Shown here in pieces: positions 62,660 to 64,000 of a DNA stretch of 64,000 nucleotides (its first letter is position 1; each line of letters begins with the position of its first letter). The DNA is from AP-15 sp963762575 (lineage in GTDB: Bacteria; Pseudomonadota; Alphaproteobacteria; ATCC43930; CGMCC-115725). A program made the position numbers and the translations under genes. The DNA lies in the NCBI GenBank assembly GCA_963762575.1, contig CAVXLL010000013.1, forward strand, positions 124,001 to 188,000, read 5' to 3'. Under the pieces are notes generated by a model. It was not told where the DNA came from. It made no database searches and worked only from the letters and a program-made list of their open reading frames with translations.

Positions 62660-64000
62660 ATGAGAGAGGGCAGTCTCGAAGCCCCCACCCGGCATCAACT
62701 AGCGTGGGAAGATCCGGACTTCACGGACCGAGGCAAGACCGAAGCCGAGATGCACCGCATCTTCGACATCTGTCATACCTGTCGGCGATGCTTCAACCTG
62801 TGCGACGCCTTCCCGCGGCTGTTTGATCTGATCGACAATTCGCAAAGCGGCGAACTCGATACGGTCGCGCCGGCCGACTACCAGAAAGTCGCCGACGCCT
62901 GCACGCTCTGTGACATGTGCTTTATGACGAAATGTCCGTACGTGCCGCCGCACGAGTTCAATGTCGATTTCCCGCACGTCATGCTGCGCTACCGCGCGAT
63001 CGAGCGACGCGAGGGAAGAATTCCGCTCCGGCAGCGCGAGCTGGTCAAGGCCGACCGGAACGGTCGGTTGGCGAGCCTGATCGCCCCGCTCGCGAATTGG
63101 GCTAGCGACCGTAAAAACACGCTGACGCGCCCGCTTCTCGAAAGCGTAGCTGGCCTCGACCGCCATGCCGCATTGCCGAAATATCACGGGCCGACCTTCG
63201 TGATGCGGTCGAAGCGCTCGGCGCCGCCGATCGACCGCGCGGCGCCGGCCTACGGCCGCAAGGCTGTGCTCTACGCGACCTGTTTCGTCAACTACAACAA
63301 TCCGAGCATCGGTGAGGCGACCCGCGCCGTTCTTGCCCGCAACGGGGTGGAGACCGCGGTCGTGTACCCGCGGTGCTGCGGCATGCCGCAACTCGAGCAG
63401 GGCAACCTCGCCGCTGTCGCGGCATCGGCGAAGCAAGTCGCCGCGTCTCTCGGTCCCTGGATCGACAAAGGCTACGACATCATCGCGCTGGTGCCGTCCT
63501 GCGCCCTGATGCTGAAGTTCGAGTGGCCTTTAATCGTCCCTCAGGACGCGGCGGTCGCGAAGCTGGCGAAAGCGACATTCGATGTCAGCGAATACATCGT
63601 CGACATCGCCCGCAAGGAGGGTCTCGCTGACGGATTATCGGCGCTCGGAGGCGGCGTCACGGTTCAGCTCGCCTGCCACGCGCGGGCGCAGAACATGGGG
63701 CAAAAAGCGGCCGAGATGCTGCGCCTGCTACCGCAGACCGATGTCGCCGCGATCGAGCGATGCTCGGGCCACGGCGGATCCTGGGGCGTGCTCAAGGGCA
63801 ACTTCGAAACCGCCCTAAAGGTCGGGCGGCCGGTCGCCCGCCAGGCGCTCAAGAACGCAAAACCGTTCCTGGCCTCCGAATGTCCATTGGCTGGGATGCA
63901 CATCGTGCAGGAAATGGAGATGCTGGCGGACGGCCAATCCGTCCCGCAGCGGTCGCTACATCCGATCGAACTCGTCGCCCGCGCCTACGGCATCCCGGGG
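62660..64000 (+). CDS. Two-cluster Fe-S oxidoreductase (GlpC/HdrD-like), 3' end cut by window
   Basis: The frame is open from ATG 62660 to the window end (447 codons). Two [4Fe-4S] motifs lie near the N-terminus: CHTCRRCFNLCDAFP and CTLCDMCFMTKCP. Two cysteine-rich CCG domains follow, with VLYATCFVNYNNP…VVYPRCCGMPQLEQGN and VQLACHARAQNMGQKAAEML…RCSGHGGSWG. This is the heterodisulphide-reductase/GlpC architecture used for electron transfer. Placed directly after rubrerythrin, it is the likely reductant or a linked dehydrogenase. Confidence 0.9.
   Translation, partial: MREGSLEAPTRHQLAWEDPDFTDRGKTEAEMHRIFDICHTCRRCFNLCDAFPRLFDLIDNSQSGELDTVAPADYQKVADACTLCDMCFMTKCPYVPPHEFNVDFPHVMLRYRAIERREGRIPLRQRELVKADRNGRLASLIAPLANWASDRKNTLTRPLLESVAGLDRHAALPKYHGPTFVMRSKRSAPPIDRAAPAYGRKAVLYATCFVNYNNPSIGEATRAVLARNGVETAVVYPRCCGMPQLEQGNLAAVAASAKQVAASLGPWIDKGYDIIALVPSCALMLKFEWPLIVPQDAAVAKLAKATFDVSEYIVDIARKEGLADGLSALGGGVTVQLACHARAQNMGQKAAEMLRLLPQTDVAAIERCSGHGGSWGVLKGNFETALKVGRPVARQALKNAKPFLASECPLAGMHIVQEMEMLADGQSVPQRSLHPIELVARAYGIPG

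Overview
The window looks like chromosomal DNA of an alphaproteobacterium, probably an uncultured Rhodospirillales/Rhizobiales-type lineage. The evidence is the high GC content, a MucR/Ros regulator, an Irr-type Fur protein, a phasin, ornithine-lipid acyltransferases and two gene strings in the order usual for Alphaproteobacteria. The first is nfu-tsaB-rimI-mucR-fur-olsB-plsC-miaB-phoH-ybeY-corC-lnt-xre-metK-trmB. The second is rimP-nusA-ylxR-infB-rbfA-truB-rpsO-pnp. I found no rRNA, tRNA or CRISPR array.

Layout. 1-5.2 kb: a cut-off TetR regulator, a phasin, a MarR/OmpR/EnvZ-type regulatory set and a divergent branched-chain aminotransferase. 5.5-7.5 kb: an IS1634-family insertion sequence with 15-bp terminal inverted repeats, landed at the 3' end of a PAS histidine kinase gene. 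9-15.7 kb: TPR protein, VOC-family protein, NhaA, GlgX, an EI24-like membrane protein and a bactofilin. 16-22 kb: an accessory island with Vsr, a 5-methylcytosine methyltransferase, a GHKL ATPase and three unassigned proteins, which looks like a defence or modification system. 22-31.7 kb: MgtC, Nth, DUF2244, DapB, a cobalt-type nitrile hydratase (alpha, beta, accessory), MurJ, TrpS, a TauE/SafE exporter pair and a stress protein. 31.8-54.5 kb: the two conserved housekeeping strings. 54.6-61 kb: a glycerophosphodiesterase, a nitronate-monooxygenase-like protein and a DUF1800/DUF1501/NHL trio without visible export signals. 61-64 kb: an Irr-like regulator, a broken cytochrome b5-like gene, a rubrerythrin behind a perfect inverted repeat, and a two-cluster Fe-S oxidoreductase cut by the window end.

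Reading-frame damage is frequent and falls in genes that should be essential and single copy (metK three times, lnt twice, trmB, rimP, olsB, nitrile hydratase alpha twice, the island ATPase). In each case removing or adding single bases restores a family-length protein. I therefore read most of these as single-base errors in the sequence rather than real pseudogenes, and annotate the reconstructed genes across the breaks.

The best candidate for an undescribed system is the island at 16.1-21.4 kb. Four genes (small helical protein, GHKL ATPase, a 259-aa protein, a 277-aa protein) are coupled by 4-bp overlaps and followed closely by the cytosine methyltransferase. Vsr is encoded convergently and overlaps the methyltransferase 3' end.
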